64,000 nt of DNA from an uncultured Spirochaetaceae bacterium. Lineage in GTDB: Bacteria; Spirochaetota; Spirochaetia; Sphaerochaetales; Sphaerochaetaceae. The stretch is from contig CALXLT010000045.1 in the NCBI GenBank assembly GCA_944389275.1, forward strand, positions 1-64,000, read 5' to 3'. The translations under genes were made by a program, and so were the position numbers. The notes under the pieces were generated by a model, which made no database searches, was not told the origin of the DNA, and was given only the letters and a program-made list of their open reading frames with translations. Below, in pieces: positions 61,563 through 64,000 of this stretch; position 1 is the stretch's first letter; every line of letters begins with the position of its first letter.

Positions 61563-62513
61563 ATGAAGCTTTTATTCTTGATATCCATCATCCTCATCGT
61601 TCTTTCAGGATGCCCAGTGGGCATGGGAAGGGCATATGACGCGTTCCAGGGGCAGGACAGGACGCTGCCGAAGATCCTCTCCTATGGCCTTGAGGACAAC
61701 AGCACGTTCGCTATCGTCTACGACAGGGTCGTATACATAGCAGAGGCGGAGCTTGACGGGAAGCCTGTCAGCTACGATGCGGAGGGCACCATATTCTCCA
61801 TCCCGCTGGGCCGTACGCTTGGGCGCGGCGAGAGGTGCACGTTCTCGGTAACGGCCGAGGACACGCTCGGCAATACGCTTCGCTCCTCGTTCATCGCCGT
61901 CGGCAAGAACCCGGATGTCCCCCTTACCCTGATCAATGAGATTTCCATACAGGGAACAGGCGACGCGCCTGACAGGGTGGAGCTCTTGTTCATGGAGGAT
62001 GGGAACGCGGCGGGACTCATGCTCTCGGACGGGACAGCAGAAGGCGCCAGGCACTCGGTGGTGCTGCCTGACATTGATGTGGAGAGCGGGGATATGGTCC
62101 TCATATACTGGGACAAGGAGAACAAGGGAAGCGAGACGATCACGGACAAAGGCTATACCGCATACGTGATCGAAGGCGGCAGCGAGACAACGCTCTCCGG
62201 AACGAACGGCGCCCTCATCCTCTATAAGGAGGAAGGCGGGAGCATCATGGATGGCATCGTCTATACAACCGGCGATGATCCAGACTCGGATGGATATGGC
62301 AACGAGAGGACAAGGGAGGCCGCTCTTCTCCTTCTGAAGGAAGGCGAATGGGGAGGAGAGAGCGTGGACTCAAGCCTTGTCACCTCAAGCCGCGTGATAG
62401 CAAGGATGCCAGGGGGATGGGACACCAATACAGCCGATGACTTCTTCATCACGGCGCCAAGGAAATCGACATTCGGCTATCATAATGAGTATCACCCGTA
62501 TGAAGGGAGCTGA
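61563..62513 (+). CDS. Lipoprotein with a lamin-tail-like (LTD) domain
   Basis: A 316-residue lipoprotein: signal MKLLFLISIILIVLSGC with the lipobox cysteine at residue 17. The mature part has a beta-sandwich-like first region, then an LTD-like fold from about residue 120 (TLINEISIQGTGDAPDRVEL, then GLMLSDGT and VLIYWDKENKG). LTD-like domains on bacterial lipoproteins often sit with secreted nucleases or surface adhesion proteins. The function is unknown. The start at 61563 is chosen because the signal peptide begins there. It is monocistronic, divergent from argH and convergent on nrdB. Confidence 0.75.
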   Translation: MKLLFLISIILIVLSGCPVGMGRAYDAFQGQDRTLPKILSYGLEDNSTFAIVYDRVVYIAEAELDGKPVSYDAEGTIFSIPLGRTLGRGERCTFSVTAEDTLGNTLRSSFIAVGKNPDVPLTLINEISIQGTGDAPDRVELLFMEDGNAAGLMLSDGTAEGARHSVVLPDIDVESGDMVLIYWDKENKGSETITDKGYTAYVIEGGSETTLSGTNGALILYKEEGGSIMDGIVYTTGDDPDSDGYGNERTREAALLLLKEGEWGGESVDSSLVTSSRVIARMPGGWDTNTADDFFITAPRKSTFGYHNEYHPYEGS

Positions 62514-62523
62514 GGCTCCCTTC
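62502..62523. terminator. Hairpin between the lipoprotein and nrdB genes
   Basis: Perfect 9-bp arms GAAGGGAGC (62502-62510) and GCTCCCTTC (62515-62523) flank a loop (TGAG) that includes the lipoprotein stop codon. It may terminate both convergent transcripts; T runs are short. Confidence 0.65.
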
Positions 62524-62525
62524 CA

Positions 62526-63569
62526 TCAAAGGTCATCAACCAAGGCCGTGGATTTGGCGTATGCGGTGCTTCTCGCCTCGAAGAAATCGGTCTTCACCAT
62601 ATTGGCATTCGAGTATTGTGATACCCACGCAAGTTCCGCTGGCTCCTTCTCGAAACCTGGGTAAAGAGGCTCAAAGCCGATGCTCTGCCACCTTAGGTTT
62701 CCAAGGTAATGGATGTAATCCGAGACCATCTTCCGCGTCAGGCCCGGAATGTCATCGCCTATCACATACTCACCCCAGGCGCACTCCTGCCTGACCCCTT
62801 CCTCCATCATGGATCGGTAGATAGCCACACGCTCATCGGTGAAAAGCCCGGGCTCCTCCTTCTTCAGTTCCAGTATGATGTTCCTGAAAAGCCAGAGGTG
62901 GGTGTTCTCATCCCTGTTTATATACCTGATCTCCTGAGCGGATCCCGGCATCTTGCCATTCCTGGAGAGGTTGTAGAAGAACATGAATCCAGAATAGAAG
63001 TAGATGCCCTCCAGTATGAAGTTGGCGATCAGTACCTTCATCAGATGAAAGAGATCCTTATTTTCAAGGAAGTCATTGTAGCAGCTGCCGATGAAGGTGT
63101 TTCTTCTCAAAAGATGCTCATCCGTCTTCCACTGGAAGAGGATATCATTGCGCTCATCAGGGGAGCAGATCGTGTCGAGCATATATGAATAGGCCTGACT
63201 ATGAAGGCACTCCTGGAATGTCTGGATATGCAGGCAGAGTCCGACCTCATTTGCCGTTATGTACTCAGTGACATTCGGCAGGTTCGCTGTCTGAAGGCTA
63301 TCGAGGAAGACAAGGAACGAGAGGATCTTATCATATGCGGTCCTCTCGGCTGGCAATAGATGATGGTAATCCTTCAGGTCCTGAGCGAGATTTATCTCCT
63401 CGGGAACCCAGAAGTTGTTCATGGCCTGCCTGTACCAGTCAGATACCCATCCATACTTCATGTTATTGAAATCATTGAGGTTGGTCGTGTTTCCACCGAT
63501 CATCCGCCTCTTGCCGACATCCGTATCCCCGTCAGGATTGAACAGGGGATTTCTTCTGAGCTCTTCCAT
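62526..63569 (-). CDS. nrdB: Ribonucleotide reductase class I beta subunit (R2)
   Basis: The 347-residue R2 protein carries the metal-binding helices: HLLPAERTAYDKILSFLV, EVGLCLHIQTFQECLHSQAY with an ExxH and a tyrosine at the expected radical position (H+4), IANFILEGIYFYSGFMFFY, and NRDENTHLWLF. The radical tyrosine points to a tyrosyl-radical class Ia enzyme. It generates the radical for ribonucleotide reduction with NrdA, encoded upstream. The presence of an oxygen-requiring class I reductase indicates some oxygen exposure despite the anaerobic gene set. RBS lies near the ATG at 63569, 8 bp after the nrdA stop. Confidence 0.93.
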   Translation of the reverse strand: MEELRRNPLFNPDGDTDVGKRRMIGGNTTNLNDFNNMKYGWVSDWYRQAMNNFWVPEEINLAQDLKDYHHLLPAERTAYDKILSFLVFLDSLQTANLPNVTEYITANEVGLCLHIQTFQECLHSQAYSYMLDTICSPDERNDILFQWKTDEHLLRRNTFIGSCYNDFLENKDLFHLMKVLIANFILEGIYFYSGFMFFYNLSRNGKMPGSAQEIRYINRDENTHLWLFRNIILELKKEEPGLFTDERVAIYRSMMEEGVRQECAWGEYVIGDDIPGLTRKMVSDYIHYLGNLRWQSIGFEPLYPGFEKEPAELAWVSQYSNANMVKTDFFEARSTAYAKSTALVDDL

Positions 63570-63577
63570 AGGCCCTC

Positions 63578-64000
63578 CTAGCTTGAGCAGCTCTCACACT
63601 CCTCCACCTCAAGGCTCTTGGAGCGGACATAGTAGATTGTCTTGACATGGCACTTCGAGGCAAGGATGTATAGATCCAGCACCTGCCTCATCGTGTAGTC
63701 ATTGGTTATATAGAGATTCATGGACTGGGCCTGATCTATATGGCGCTGTCTGACGCCATTTGCCCTGACAGACCAATCCTGCGCTATCTGATACGCGCTC
63801 TTGTAATACCACCATGTAGCGCTTGAAAGCTCTGGAGCGGTTCGAGGCAGCATGCTCCCCTTCTTCTCCTCATAGAAGAAACGCTTCATCACGGGATCCA
63901 CTCCAGCCGTCGTGCCGGAGAGTATCGATGTGGAGGATGTCGGGGCGACGGCTAGAAGATAGGCATTCCTCAAGCCGTTCTCATGGACCTTCTCCTTGAG
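63578..64000 (-). CDS. nrdA: Ribonucleotide reductase class I alpha subunit, C-terminal part (runs off the window)
   Basis: The visible ~140 residues are the NrdA C terminus. They hold the family segment LLAVAPTSSTSILSGTTAGV and RTAPELSSATWWYYK. The C-terminal tail ends in VEECESCSS, with the redox cysteine pair (CxxC) that is reduced by thioredoxin or glutaredoxin. It lies 8 bp upstream of nrdB in the same direction. The coding frame continues beyond position 64000, so the N-terminal catalytic part is not seen. Confidence 0.93.
   Translation of the reverse strand, partial: LKEKVHENGLRNAYLLAVAPTSSTSILSGTTAGVDPVMKRFFYEEKKGSMLPRTAPELSSATWWYYKSAYQIAQDWSVRANGVRQRHIDQAQSMNLYITNDYTMRQVLDLYILASKCHVKTIYYVRSKSLEVEECESCSS

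Noticed and set aside
1..64000. CRISPR arrays, rRNA, complete transposons, prophage genes.
   Set aside because: Read through for regular repeats, rRNA-like sequence and transposase or phage structural genes; none were recognised.

Overview
The window looks like chromosomal DNA of an anaerobic, probably host-associated spirochaete of the Sphaerochaeta/Treponema type. This is inferred from gene style and content (EFR1-type ferredoxin, 2-hydroxyacyl-CoA dehydratase-like pair, Hc1-like histone, Rpn nuclease), not from a marker gene, so the genus is open. Most of the window is dense, moderately GC-rich and arranged in tight operons with ATGA or longer overlaps. The first ~1.4 kb is clearly more AT-rich and looks acquired.

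Layout. 1-1500: an accessory islet with a 5'-truncated P-type ATPase remnant, a predicted ~50-nt hairpin RNA with its own -10 box and terminator, and an Abi_2/AbiF-like HEPN protein. 1819-9700: a Crp/Fnr regulator divergent from a flavoprotein, then DUF2264, ABC-F and MATE genes and a LysR regulator. 9797-12810: cation/proton antiporter, MgtC-like protein and EFR1 flavodoxin/ferredoxin. 12894-19920: nitroreductase, metallo-hydrolase, then lon, a U32 peptidase, an exported protein and a glycosyltransferase in one operon. 20027-24780: histone-like protein, tRNA-Thr, an RmlB-type dehydratase, and a cysteine desulfurase/ThiI/membrane protein operon. 24822-28995: a two-gene CoA-activase/dehydratase-like operon. 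29776-35091: sbcB, then prfA-prmC-rel. 35092-39261: a CBS-containing family II pyrophosphatase, rpiB and a biotin ECF transporter whose upstream region carries an excellent BirA operator.

39370-50874: an Rpn-family nuclease, then a long leftward run: ABC importer of the NMT1/SsuA type, two-component system, dihydropyrimidinase-like enzyme, a HAD-cytidine deaminase fusion, a phospholipase D-like lipoprotein, two exported proteins and a PfkB kinase. This suggests sensing, import and breakdown or salvage of a pyrimidine- or hydantoin-like compound. 50961-64000: a second MATE exporter, then a leftward operon of an elongated PRPP synthetase, an aminotransferase, a 1080-residue highly acidic protein of unknown role, an inositol monophosphatase-like enzyme, a HAD phosphatase and RidA; then argH, a lipoprotein, and nrdB with the 3' end of nrdA running off the window.

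The most interesting item is the HEPN gene beside an independently promoted hairpin RNA (about 297-1299). It fits the pattern of an RNA-regulated AbiF-type defence or toxin-antitoxin module, related to the proposed ancestors of Cas13. No CRISPR array, complete insertion sequence, prophage or rRNA was seen.
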